Shown here: piece by piece, positions 46,035-57,800 of the stretch
Position numbering within the stretch: position 1 is the first letter of the stretch
Layout: each line of letters starts with the position of its first letter
NCBI GenBank assembly: GCA_018105865.1
Contig: JACLAT010000128.1
Location: 1-64,000, forward strand
Source of the DNA: Metaphire vulgaris
Lineage: Eukaryota > Annelida > Clitellata > Crassiclitellata > Megascolecidae
Length of the DNA stretch: 64,000 nt
Direction of reading: 5' to 3'
Notes under the pieces: generated by a model
The model's database searches: none
What the model was told of the DNA's origin: nothing
What the model saw: only the letters and a program-made list of their open reading frames with translations
Program-made: the position numbers and the translations under genes

Positions 46035-46396
46035 GACAGTCCCTAAGCAGAATTTCAGACAAGGAAGTAACAATTGAGGTGCAGATGCTAATAACTATTC
46101 TATGGCATAATAGCGAAAGCATGAAATAGGCGATGCCACTCTATCTCTGTTTGTTCAATGACCACATGGTATTGGTTAATATATTTGAACGCAACTACGT
46201 TCAATTAGTTTATTTCATGCTCCACGATTTTGTTAAATCAAACGGGTATGTTATTCCGCTTCTACAACAGAGAACATCTTTGTTAGCAAAGCCGATCACC
46301 TAGGAGCACACAATTCAAGCTGCGGTAGTGTTATCGAATGCCATCATGGTTTGGAGTGGTTCAGTAGGATATGCCCTGTATGAGAACCACTATGTT

Positions 46397-46677
46397 CAGT
46401 GGCGTAGCGTGACTTTCGGGGCCCAGGGGGCATCCTTGCTATGGGGGCCCCTATAGTCTAACAGATTACACCATTCTAAAAATAAGGTTTACTCCCTAAT
46501 TCAGTAATTGCTCACTTTGCAGCAGTAATATTGAAATAGTAGTAAAATGTAAAAATAAATCATTGTTTAGTAAGTTGAAACCACTCTTCGGGGGCCCCTT
46601 CTTTCGGGGCCCGAAGAAAGACGTCACGGAGGGCTTTCTGCAAATTGCCCCCTGCCTCCAACCACGTTACGCCACTC
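46397..46677. mobile_element. 281-bp hAT MITE, CAGTGGCGTAGCGTGAC type
   Basis: Ends cagtggcgtagcgtgac and cacgttacgccactc (terminal base changed). Exact 8-bp duplication actatgtt. Confidence 0.92.
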
Positions 46678-47430
46678 ACTATGTTCCACCCATAGCAAAT
46701 TATATCTTAATTGTCGCATATTCATATAATTAGAGCTTCTCTCAGCGTGGAAATTAATTTTTTTAGACCTGGCATGAGTTATGCACATCTTAGTTCACTA
46801 GCCGATAATTTTTAGGCCTATTACTTATCTCTGGCACGTGATAGGACTATAATCTGTCCTTTCGTTTTACAGTTTCGGCAAATATTATCAGCAAGCACAT
46901 CTTGCGTGTTCATTCCGGATCTATTCATTGTGCTGATCTATAAACAACGGCGAACAACTGAGAAACAATAGCTTCCTTTTATTATTATTATTATTATTAT
47001 TACAAGCTAATTTATCCAACGCTATAATTTTTGACGTCGAAAAAGACTGAAAATTCACCTCTTCTATCGATTCCCATACGCAGGTAACGCGAATCAAAAG
47101 AAGCTTTAATTAACAGTAAACGTTTAACTAATCGAATAGAATTTGGAGCTCAATAATTCTCGTTGACGTTGTGCTGCTTTGATGAATTCGACAAAAGATT
47201 TCTGACCAAAGCAGAAACACAAATTATTAACAGGTAAAGGCATTTAAATTAGCGTGGAAAAACAAAAAAATCAAGCATGACTGTACTCTAGAGTCCGGCC
47301 TGTCTAAATTCCCACAACACAAAGAAATACATGTGGTGCACATGTGCCTAGCATAATAAAATTACTATACACCAATGACATCTTCTGTTGGAATACATCC
47401 ATAAGAAGAGAAAGTAAAATAACACCACAT

Positions 47431-47793
47431 CAGGCCCGCCGCAAGTGGGGGTGCAGAGGGTGCAGCTGCACCCCCTGGAAAGAAGATGGGCTGCACCCCC
47501 TCTGCACCCCTTTCAGCTAAAATTCGTCAAAAAATTGCCAACATTTGCTAAAACTGGCCCAAAAATTGCTAAAGTTGGTCTAATATTGCCAACATTTGCA
47601 AAAAATGTGCAAAAAATCGCCAAAAAATTTGCAAAAATTAGCCAAAAATTGCTAAAATTGGCCATAAAATTGCCAAAATTTGCCGAAAATTTGCAAACAA
47701 TTATCTTGCCCCTAAGAAAAGTGTGCAATGATGCTACTGCTTTTATCTGGAGAAAATCTGCACCCCTGATGAAAATTCGTTCCGGCGGGCCTG
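47431..47793. mobile_element. 363-bp hAT MITE, CAGGCCCGCCG ends
   Basis: Ends caggcccgccgcaagtg and ttccggcgggcctg. Exact 8-bp duplication caccacat. The interior is a run of imperfect gccaaaaattgctaaaattg units. Confidence 0.94.
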
Positions 47794-48160
47794 CACCACA
47801 TATTTTAGGTTTCATACGTACCGAAAGGGTGACGTCACAGTGATCCTTACCCCTTCCCTGCCACAAGCTGTCACACTTTCCTAGATCCATACCCCTCGAG
47901 CGTGACGTACTGTACTTTATGGACGGCCAATTCGTGCAAATATGTCTTTGTCATTTTGAAGACTTTCATTTTTCGTAGAATTGCTTTTTTATTTCGTCAT
48001 ATGCTTTTCAAATTTTTTATTGATGGCCATACTTAAAGTGAATTACTCAATTTATTTAAATTCATTTAAGGTAGGCCTACATGGAATGCTTCAGCGTCGC
48101 CTGAATATATTTCACAATAAAATTTCAAAATCGATCGCATTGCCTTGTTAGTAAAAATGG

Positions 48161-49678
48161 CAGTGTTGTATCAGTTATTGATTATTTTACAGTTACAGTT
48201 AAAGCTATTGAAACTATTTTCCAGTTATAGTTAAAGTTATTGTCATTTTTCAGTTACAGTTTCAGTTACAGTTAATTATTTTTCAGTTATTTTCAGTTAA
48301 TCGCCACCGAACACATTAATGACATTTTGATGCTTTTTCTTAATACTCTATTCTCTCTAATTGATTGAAAAATCTACTTATATGTATATATATCACATGC
48401 ATGTCCATCAAAACATCAGTGATGTTAACAAGGTTGACCTCCAAGGACAAGGACGAGGACCGACCCCCAAGGACGAGAATAAGGACGAGGACCGACCCCC
48501 AAGGACAAGGATAAGGACGAGGACCTACTTCCCAAGCGCAAAAACCAAAAGGACTGACCTCCAAGGACAAGGATCAAGGACAAGGCCCGACCTCTGTAAA
48601 ACAGAAAAAGGCAGAAAGGGAAAACCCAAAAACAATTTCAATTTGAATCACAAAATTTAAAAAGCAAAAAAGAGAATGCTGTAAAACAAAATCAACTGCA
48701 GAATTTCGCTATATCGAAACTCAAAGGACTGTGATTAAAAACTTAGATATATCCGAGTTTCATGGTATCTAATTCCAGGTCACATAAAGCCAAAATTTCA
48801 TCTTGTGCCAATGTGAATTCCGTTCAATTCCCCGGTATTATACCATCTAAAATATCGATTTTGTCAAAATATTAAGGTCTACATCAACAAATGTTAAAAA
48901 GTAATAAGGTCTATCACTATATAAAGAAATCACACGAAAAAGTATATTCAAACCTTTAAATTAAAAAATCACTTTCTTTAAAATCCCAATGTTTTTGTTT
49001 ATCGGTGGCAGTTAACAAGGTCAAGCTGACCATTGATTGACCTTGTGGACAAAGCAGGCTATAGTAATTAAAGTTTCCAAGTCACTGAGAGCGGAGGTCT
49101 TGAGGGGAGTTCAGCAAAACCCTTCCGCCGGCTTGATATATTTGACGGGCTGTTTATTCAGCCATAGTACACCTAGAAAAAGTAGGGGTCACAACCCCAA
49201 TGTTTTCCCCCTCACTACCCTACCCTAACCTCTCAAATCGGGGAGGGAGCTCGACCCTTGCGGCCTGATAGATGTAGGCTATTGTTGGCCCCGACTGCAA
49301 AGTTTAGAGCCGAGGAGACAATAACCGGCTATACAAAGATTTCCCGAGTCCACCGACCAAAGTCAGATATATTTACATTAATATGTTTATCAGTACAATT
49401 GAAAATGGCATGCAGATTATTTGGTCCATAAACATGACATAAATAATTTCGGAAGATAGAGAGTTTCAATGTGTTCAATCGAAGATCTTTTTGTGTGGTG
49501 TTTGACTTCTTAAGTTTGTCATTTTTCAGTTATTTTAACTATAAATCGGTTATTTATTTTTCAGTTACTGTAACATTTATGGGTTTTCAGTTATAGTTAC
49601 AGTTACAGTTTAACTGATTTGTTATTTTTCAGTTAACTGATATTTCAGTTACAGTTACACTTAACTGATACAACACTG
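48161..49678. mobile_element. 1.5-kb hAT element, CAGTGTTGTATCAGTTA ends
   Basis: Inverted ends cagtgttgtatcagttattg and taactgatacaacactg. Exact 8-bp duplication aaaaatgg (48153-48160, 49679-49686). Both ends are lined with acagttacagttaa words. No transposase is recognised inside. It contains the tandem repeat at 48418. A smaller relative is at about 19515-19645. Confidence 0.93.
48418..48600. repeat. CAGTGATGTTAAC-headed tandem repeat, copy 2
   Basis: Head cagtgatgttaacaaggttg, then ccaaggacaaggacgagg units, ending cgacctctg. Sits inside the 48161-49678 element. Confidence 0.8.
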
Positions 49679-50007
49679 AAAAATGGACTATTCAACATTT
49701 CCATAGTTCAATATTCGCGTATCACATACCATTCGATTCTGTGATGCATCAGTCCACTACAGTTAAATATTTCCAAATATTAAAATATCTTTATCGATCT
49801 TATGACATATTGACTTATCAACAGCAGCACAGTCATTGTGAAGATTTTTTATCACATGACCTCAAAATAGAAGTAGATCGTAGATTTTCCAGACTGCTGT
49901 GATATACTATAGTCGTATGGTCCAAATAGAGCGTCGATATTGATAGACAAATGCTAGCTCATTTGCGCTTTAAAATACCATCAATTGTTTACCATTTCAA
50001 TGATAAG

Positions 50008-50496
50008 CAGTGGCGTACAGAGTCGGATCTAGGGGGAGCAGGGGGTACAAATGTCCTCGGGCGCCGAGGTGGAAGGGGCGCCAAAATTGGTTTAAGGTAG
50101 GATGTTCCGCTACGGGCGATGACCTTATTTTCCTTGTCAGGGTATTCGCCAAGTTGAATGAAGAATGAAAGGGCGCCAAAATGGCGCCAAAATGGGCAGA
50201 ACGGCGCCCCTTTTCTGCTTCTTATGATTTTTGTCAAGTTGAGGGGGCGCCATCAGTATGTTTTGTCCTCGGCCGCCGGACACCCTAGCTCTGCCACTGG
50301 TGGCGTAGCGAGGCAAAGTGCCGCCCGGGGCGAAAATAAATTGCCACCTTTTCGTTAAATTCTTGACAAGCAAAAAAACCTTATCGCTACTTCCTAAAAA
50401 ATTTCATATGCAAAAAAGGGTTTTCTCGAAAATGCCAGCCCTAGAGTAAGTGCCGCCTGGGGCGGTTCGCCCCACCGCCCCCTCGCTACGCCACTG
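50008..50496. mobile_element. Composite of two CAGTGGCG MITEs
   Basis: Outer ends cagtggcgtacagagtc and ctcgctacgccactg. Exact 8-bp duplication atgataag around the pair. An internal joint at 50299/50300 (gccactg then gtggcgtagcg) fuses two units end to end. The right unit resembles 23951-24136. Confidence 0.88.
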
Positions 50497-50499
50497 ATG

Positions 50500-51080
50500 A
50501 TAAGCTCTATAATATAGGCCCTATTTTATACTAAAGTTAAGGAGAGCTCACTGCCGCTAAAAGCGCATGGTATTCTTTTAGTTTACAATGTCATATTATT
50601 TGCATACCAAGACATCAGTATTTTGTCTTATAATTCCTTTCGTTTCATTTGTCAAGAGCGAAATTCGAATCGTATGAATATGGACGACCAGTGGCATCTT
50701 AGAGCATCGGTTCTTACGATGATGTTAGCGATACCGTCAATCGCTTATGGTATGGTGATGATCTTAAAATGAGCTTTAATAGATTGATACAGTAATTTTT
50801 AAATTCAATCAAAATAGTGTTTTAAAAACACTAAAGCAGGCCTGATATTCCACTGGACAACAATTTTTTACAAAAGTCATGTTACTGAAATGAGATTAGT
50901 CATCTCTTATTAAATTTTATGTGCTAAACACGAATGTGACAGTGAAAGTGCAAAATTAGCTATAGTTTTTTTGGAATCTGCAATAATTGTTTATTAGAAG
51001 CATTACAGTAGCAATAGCCTAAAGGGCATATGGTTAATACCTGTAAAAATCAAGTCATAGACCACGTCATAAATAATCTT
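50500..51080. other. No feature recognised
   Basis: AT-rich, no exon or repeat end seen. Confidence 0.45.
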
Positions 51081-51089
51081 TTCCTGTCT

Positions 51090-51720
51090 CTTGTACAGCT
51101 GTTCGGGAGCATCTTGAGGGAGTGTCTAACAGTATTTAACCAGCATGGTAGTGGACCATTTTCCTTAGTATCTTTGTTTCATTGTTGCGATATCTTGATG
51201 CATACGTTCTCTATGTTCGTCACTAACCATAATAAAGTTGGCAGGAAAGAAATCTAGATGGGAATGAAGGAAGTGGACCTTTAGAGACATATTGCAACCA
51301 AGTTTCTAATGTATCAGCAGATCTTCTACTAGTTCCTTGTAGTTTCTGCCCTTGCATTGGCGAGAAAGTTTATAGACACAATGTGAAAAACTTTTCTTGC
51401 TTGTTTTGCATCACCCTTCAACAAATTGCTGAACTGGTCATCTTTGAAAAGCTCCCGAATCTGCAGAGGACCCACAAAAACTCCCTCTTTTAATCTTTGC
51501 TCGCTGAGACGACGGACTTTTTCTTACAGGTATCGGAACGATGGCGACGTCCGGCCTACTGCTACATTTCGTCTGCGAGTCCATTCCTTCAGCGAGTAGT
51601 GCAATTCCCTTCTTCAGCTATCCCACTCACATAAGAACACATGTATTTTGTGCATCTCTGCTGGAGTTCCATTAAAAGGGTCACTACCTTCAAATCACCA
51701 CAGAGGTGCCACCGTGCCAG
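51090..51720 (-). pseudogene. Decayed copy of a widespread uncharacterised repeat protein
   Basis: Minus-strand blocks in order: DLKVVTLLMELQQRCTKY (about 51695), EWTRRRNVAVG, QIRELFKDDQFSNLLKGDAK (about 51460), SINFLANARAE, and NMSLKVHFLHSHLDFFPANF with DEHRERMHQDIATMKQRY (51300-51160). The HFLHSHLDFFPxN...DEHGERFHQDI pattern is familiar from many uncharacterised arthropod and cnidarian predictions that behave like repeats. Several stops and frameshifts; not functional. Confidence 0.7.
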
Positions 51721-52399
51721 CTGTACTTATAATATAATAATATAACAAGGTCTAAAGTGGTTCAGTAGGGACTGCCCTGAGTTAGAACCACTGTCGTTCC
51801 CATCCAATATAATATCCTAAACTACCGAGGTTTATTTTGAACTCGTTCACAGTTGTGGCCGTTACTATCCTCTTATCATACTTGTTATACTCCATGGAAT
51901 TCAGTAGCTGCTTCACGTTATCATACGGCTCTTTCACGTGGATAGCATGCACTTCTAGAATAGATGGAAGACGATTTCCATCCCACGAGCTTAGTTTGAA
52001 ATATTTTAAATGCTCAATCTTTCTGACTGGTATAGCACGCTATTGACGTGAACTTACTTCAACAGCCTCCTGGCAGTAATACTGTATTGCACCAGAAAAC
52101 GATACAATAAACTCTGGATGCTGTGTGCATGACGCTATTATGCAATGTGATGCAACATTGCATCATTTAAGGCTCATTCAACATCTTGTTACAGTCCGAC
52201 TGGATAAATTTACAACGCGAAACAAAGAAAATGAGCTATATGAAATATCTACAAAACGAGAGCGATTTAAAATTGTCATGGTCATATTCGTGTCCAGGAA
52301 ACCGAAATACTACATATCATATCCTTTTAAAGGCAATAACATTTTCACTGTTGGCCAGTGAATTCGCTCGATTGTTGGTTCAGTCGACTTTACTTTTCA

Positions 52400-54160
52400 A
52401 GTGTTAATTCGCTCATTTATACTCTCGTCTATTCCACAAGCGATTCTGCATTTTCACTATTTCAAGTTGATCCAAATCCTCTTTCTTCCGCCAATCGCCC
52501 ATCTTTTGCAGCTTTAGCACGGATTTCCAACCCGAGAGGAGTCGACCCATCTCAAATCTTTCTCTCCTGTCAAAACTCGTTGAGAGAATTGTGCTTTCTA
52601 GACTCACATAACACCTATCAAGCAATTCACTATATAGACCTAACACTCATCAATCCGCCTACTCTAAACACATCACTCAGCAGAAACTGTCCTGGCCTAT
52701 ACATTCACGACCGACTCTTAACTACCACTGGTCTCCGAGAAGTCATCGGCCTTTGCCTCCTTGACCTTTCTGCCGCATTTGATACAGTATGATACTATTG
52801 ATCACAACATTCTACTTGAGCGACTCTCCTTCTGGTTCGATATATCCGACAGAGCTCATCGCTGGTTCAAACCTTACCTCAAGTCTCACTGCTTACAGTT
52901 TTCTTGTCTCAATCAAATCTCATCATCCCATATCGTAAATTTCGGAGTCCCTCAAGCAGGTTAAGAAAATTGATAGTCCAAATCTAGTTTTGGCTCCAGA
53001 CACCACAATAATCCCTGCTCAAACTGAAAAGACCTCGGTTTCAAATTTGACTCGTCTCTAAATTTCGAATCACAAATCTCTCAACTTTCAAAAACCTGCA
53101 ATGCCCATAATCTTGACCAACGTCGCCTTCGTCCTTGCCTCGACTCCAAGCTGCCTCCACAATCGCAACCTCAATAAGCCATTCCAAATTAGACTACTGA
53201 AACTCCCTCTACTATAGCTTTCCGAAGACCTCCATCAACAAATTGCAATCCATTCAAAACGCACCAGTCCGAGGGGTAACTAAATCTCCAAAGTTCTGCA
53301 ATATCTCACCTATACTGAAGTCACTGGACTGGTTCAACATTTCGGAACGCATCCAGTGCAAGATAACAACGATCACATACAGTTCACTCCATTCATCAAA
53401 ACCTGTCTACCTGTGAACACTCTTAGGAACACTTTTAACGCTTTAGCCTCTTGGATCTACACGATCGTAATCTCATCTCACACTCTCACGCCTGTTAAGC
53501 AGAGACGTCATTTCACTGTTTTTCAGGGGGGGGGGGGCAAAACACACTTTTGACCTGACAAGTTTGCGACGAAAAAGTTGACGACCTTTTTTTGCTTGTC
53601 AGTCATTTTTTACGATTAGTTACTTCAGATTACTCGACATCAAGCACTCCTTTAGGGGCTGCTGACCTTTCTTTGCTTTCCAGTGTATTTTTACCTATTT
53701 AGCCAGCCAATTGGTATGTAAAAACTAAATAACACAAACATTGGCGAAAAAATTAATTGTTTTCTCCAAAAATTAGGGGGGGGGCAAATGCCCCTGCCCC
53801 TTCAAATGACGTCCCTGCTGTTAAATCAATCAGCTCTCAAAATCTGCAACCGCGCTTTCTCGTATGCCGCACCAGAACTTTGGAACTCAGTTCCAGCCTC
53901 CCTCCGCAGCCTATGCCATAGTCAAACAACAAGCCCTGATTCCTCGTCTCCCCTAATTTCTTCACTGTCTCATCAAACATTTAGGTCTAAACTTAAAACC
54001 TTCCTATTCCAAAAGTCATTTCCTCTCTGGCTATAGCAACTCGCCCAGCCGACAACCCACCTTGCCCATAGCTATTTCAAGAAAGATTAAGCTCATACTA
54101 ATAAGCAGCTATCACTGTACTACTTTCCAGAGCGCTATATAAATTTACGAGACTTTACTT
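52400..54160 (+). pseudogene. CR1/L2-like LINE with decayed RT, interrupted
   Basis: RT block: GLCLLDLSAAFDTV (52740-52790), a shift, then DHNILLERLSFWFDIS to IVNFGVPQAG-stop. The first catalytic Asp of the RT is in DLSAAFDTVDH; the YxDD part is missing. Post-RT: KICNRAFSYAAPELWNSVPA to KTFLFQKSFPLWL-stop (53830-54033). Many stops. The 3' end is near gagcgctatataaatttacg. A MITE splits it at 53500-53817. Confidence 0.87.
53500..53817. mobile_element. 318-bp MITE in the LINE
   Basis: Ends cagagacgtcattt and aaatgacgtccctg. The flanks ctgttaag and ctgttaaa differ at one base. Contains acctttttttgcttgtcagt. Confidence 0.87.
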
Positions 54161-54360
54161 ACTTAATGCTTTTGAGCTTGTCATGTGTAACCTGGCAACT
54201 TGAAACTATACGGTCATCTTTCTGGAGCCCTTAGAAAAGCTGGTCTTTTGTTCCTCTAATAATAATATAATCGTTGCAACAAACACTGTGAATGAAGTTT
54301 TAGAGGATGCGCTATATAAGTGTATATAAGTGTGTATATAAGCGCTATATAAGCGCTATA

Positions 54361-54550
54361 TAAGTATTCCTCTCCTGTGGAATTCACTGCCGGACTGCGT
54401 GTCGTCTGTGACTTCCTTCGGAGAGTTTGCGAACAAGTTAAAAACGCACTTATTCAACATCTCGTTTCCACGTTTATTGTAAAGCACCCTTGACTTTGGC
54501 CCTCGCTATGTTACGGCGCTATATAAATTGTCATGAACAATAACAATAAC
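54361..54550 (+). pseudogene. LINE 3'-end fragment
   Basis: Reads LLWNSLPDCV-like then FANKLKTHLF-like, followed by ttgactttggccctcgctat and a (AACAAT)n-like tail. 5'-truncated retrotransposon just upstream of the CUB exons. Confidence 0.75.
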
Positions 54551-54643
54551 AATAAGTGATTTGATTTCTTCTATAATATCACTTTGTAAGCCTGACCTCC
54601 TGTTATTAGATTGGAATTGATCAAGCGATGGATTCATTTGTAG

Positions 54644-54819
54644 GTTGCGGACGAACAGAATTCTACGAGCTAAGTGGATCCATATCTTCAGTGAACTACC
54701 CTTATCAGTACCCTAACAATATTAATTGCACCTATTCCATTATATCTCCTGGTCTTCATCAATCCGTTTTCATAGGATTTACTGACTTGGATACTGAAGC
54801 AGGGCTTGACCCGGTTGAG
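54644..54819 (+). CDS. CUB1 first-half exon
   Basis: Acceptor attcatttgtag. Codes for GCGRTEFYELSGSISSVNYP through GFTDLDTEAGLDPVE. Donor GAG|gttaga. Confidence 0.85.
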
Positions 54820-57800
54820 GTTAGAAAGCGTAATCATTGGACAACATGCAAAGCATGGATTTTTTATTCTGATATCGTTGGTTATTTTTTGGTACGATCG
54901 CATAACGGTTTCTTCGAAGTTTACTCATCCAAACTTAATATATGATTTTCATCGGTTTGAAGAAATGAGGTTTATGGGGAAAATAACACTTGATTTCGCT
55001 AAATCTATGCAAAACGCAGAGATAACGTTTTACGTTATTTTGTGATTAAGTATTGACATCTCGAATCGATTTTAAGCAGATTTGGTGCTCCACAATTGTC
55101 AGCAGATAGACCTGTTCAGCTTTTCTAGACGAAATGCATTTTTGTACTGCAACCATGCAATGATGATAAAGTTAAGCTTCGAATGGATTTTTCTCGCAGA
55201 AACTTTAAAAATCTCTAACCTAAACGATTTTGCAACAGATTTGGTGCTCCACAAGTGTCAGCAGTAAACGAACCTTCTCTGGTCGAAATACAAATGTTTC
55301 CTTCTTTCCACTGCAGCCATGCACTTACGTTATAGTTAACTTTCGAACTGATGGATCTGTGGTAGGACGAGGGTTCAATCTAATATTCAACTGGCTCCAT
55401 TCAGGTAATACTTCGTTGACTTGATTTGTCCTGATGATTTCGAAAAACTCTTATGATTTTATGATTCAGCAAAAGCATCAATGGCAATGGACAAAATGCT
55501 CTTGCTGGATCATTTCAGTGTGCTGATATTTTCATTTTGGTTTCTGCTGTTTTCGATCTGTCACTGTTGCGGCGAATATACAATGTGTGATACACTTTTA
55601 AAAGTTTTTTGAAATAATAATTATCATAATGACGCCGCCAAAGTTCTCTGGTAGAGCAACTTCGCCAACTCATTTCACTGACCGCTTCACCAAAGTCATT
55701 TACCTCAATACTTCATTGAATTGAAAATGTAATTAATGACTGATTGATTTATAGTTTGCGGTAAAACAGAATTCCACGATCTCAGTGGATTCATATCTTC
55801 ACCAGGCTACCCAAATCCGTACACTTCTGGTACTATCTGCACCTATTCCATCAGATCGCCTGGTATTCGTGAGTCCCTCTTCATAGGATTTACTGACATC
55901 GATACCGAACCATGCTGTGACACGGTTGAGGTTAGAAAGCTGAAGCTTTCCAGAACACGCATATTATAGGTCTGCATGCTGATGTATTAGTTATTTTGAT
56001 ACGAGTGTAACAATTTAGTTGGCAGTTTATTCACTGGAGCTTAATGTACGAGCCATATTTGATTAATGCAATAAGATCTGTGCAAAACATAATACTTGAC
56101 TCCACGAAACCAACACAAGCATATATAGAATATTTGCAGGCATATTTGTATAGAAAGACGTTTTCATTTTTTGCCAATACTTTTGTCGTTAATTTTATAA
56201 CAGATTTGGTGCTCGGCAAATGCAAGCACTAAACGGACCTTCTCTGGTCAACATACAAATAATTACTCATCCTTAACGCTCCAATCTTGCAACGAAATTA
56301 AAGTCAACTTTCAAACTGATGGGTCAGTGGTAGGACGAGGATTCAAATTGTTATTCAGCTGGTTCGACTCAGGTAAATTTGGCTTCGTCGACTTCGTTTG
56401 TCCTGAAAGTTTTGAAAAACTCTCTTCCTGTTTTGTTGTGACGTGATTTCTCAGCAGTGGGAACATTCCAAGCAGTGGCGGTTCTACTGTGTTGATGACT
56501 GGGGGATGGATCCATGGAGTTATTATTAGAGGAGACGGCATTACGTCATTTCTAACCAGGCTGCGTGAAGCCAGTAGCGCGTAGGCTAAAAATAGCACAT
56601 CCATTGTTAGTGGCCATTGTGGTTGAATCGGACGTGGGGGTAACTGAAAGTTGACAGTTGATGACAAGGGGGGAGGGGCAGTGTTATTCCTAGGGTTTTG
56701 AATTTGGGGTGGTGTCAGGAAAATCAGGAGAGGGTGTCGGAATTTTTAAGTCTCTCCCCGGAAAAAGGCTGACAAAAAAGGTCATCCGACAATAAAAGTT
56801 TGGGGGAGGGGGTGTCCTCCATTGGGGGGAGGGGGTTTTCAGAGCTAATTAGTATCCATTTTGCATTGTCACATTACCAAATTTTGGGGGTGTCGACCTC
56901 AAATGGGGTGGTGGTGTTGAGGAGTGTTAGGAGGGTGTAAAAATATCCCTGGGAGGGGGTCGAAAATTGCCCAAAAATTGTTGACATAATTAATGGACAA
57001 TCCCCATGCCTTGTGGAAAACACGATTAATGGCATCCAATAGGCTGTCCACTTGCTATTTTTCAAACACAAATTTCGAACAATAGCATCTTAATCAATGG
57101 CGGCTCCACAGAGGGGCCCCGGGGGCGTGCCCCTATTGAGTGCCTGGCCTCCCAGTGGCCCCTGTTGGGACCCTATACTTAATACTACATACCTGACAAC
57201 AAACGGTAGGCCCCCATGGTTAGAAGTTGCCACCCCAACGGCCCCCACTTGCCAAATCCTGGAGCCGCCACTGGGCCCAGGGTGGGTCCGTGCCCCTATT
57301 GAGTGCCTGGCCCTCAGTGGCCACCCTGTTGGAACCCTATACTTAATACTACATACCTAACAACAAGCGGTAGGACCCTCTGATTAGAAGTTGCCACCCC
57401 AACACCCCCACCACTTGCCAAATCCTGGAGCCTCCACTGATCTGAATCTCCATTTTCATTACATACTAATAAAAAGTTCTTAGATCATTGATAAAACATA
57501 TCCGCAGCTATTCCCCATGGCTCAGCTGATGATTTTTGGGTCTACCAATGTGGCTGCCGTTTGGGAATTTCCCAAATAGTTGGCTTCAGCCAAATGACGT
57601 AATGCCGTCTCCTCTAATAATCAGAGATGTAATACTTGGTACTTGTACTTGTACTCGAGTTGTACTCGAGTACAAATTTTTAGTACTTGTACTTGTACTT
57701 GTACTCGGAGGCCAGGTACTTGTACTTGTACTTGTACTCGGAGTTTTAGGAATGCAAGTACTTGTACTTGTACTTGTACTCGGAGGCCAGGTACTTGTAC

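Noticed and set aside
51837..52046. Possible signal-peptide exon of the CUB gene
   Set aside because: The start is hydrophobic, but there is no phase-1 donor that fits and no supporting similarity.
54628..54945. Single 105-codon gene starting at ATG 54628
   Set aside because: The ATG lies before an acceptor and the frame runs into intron sequence; sister exons show a GAG|gttaga donor at 54819.
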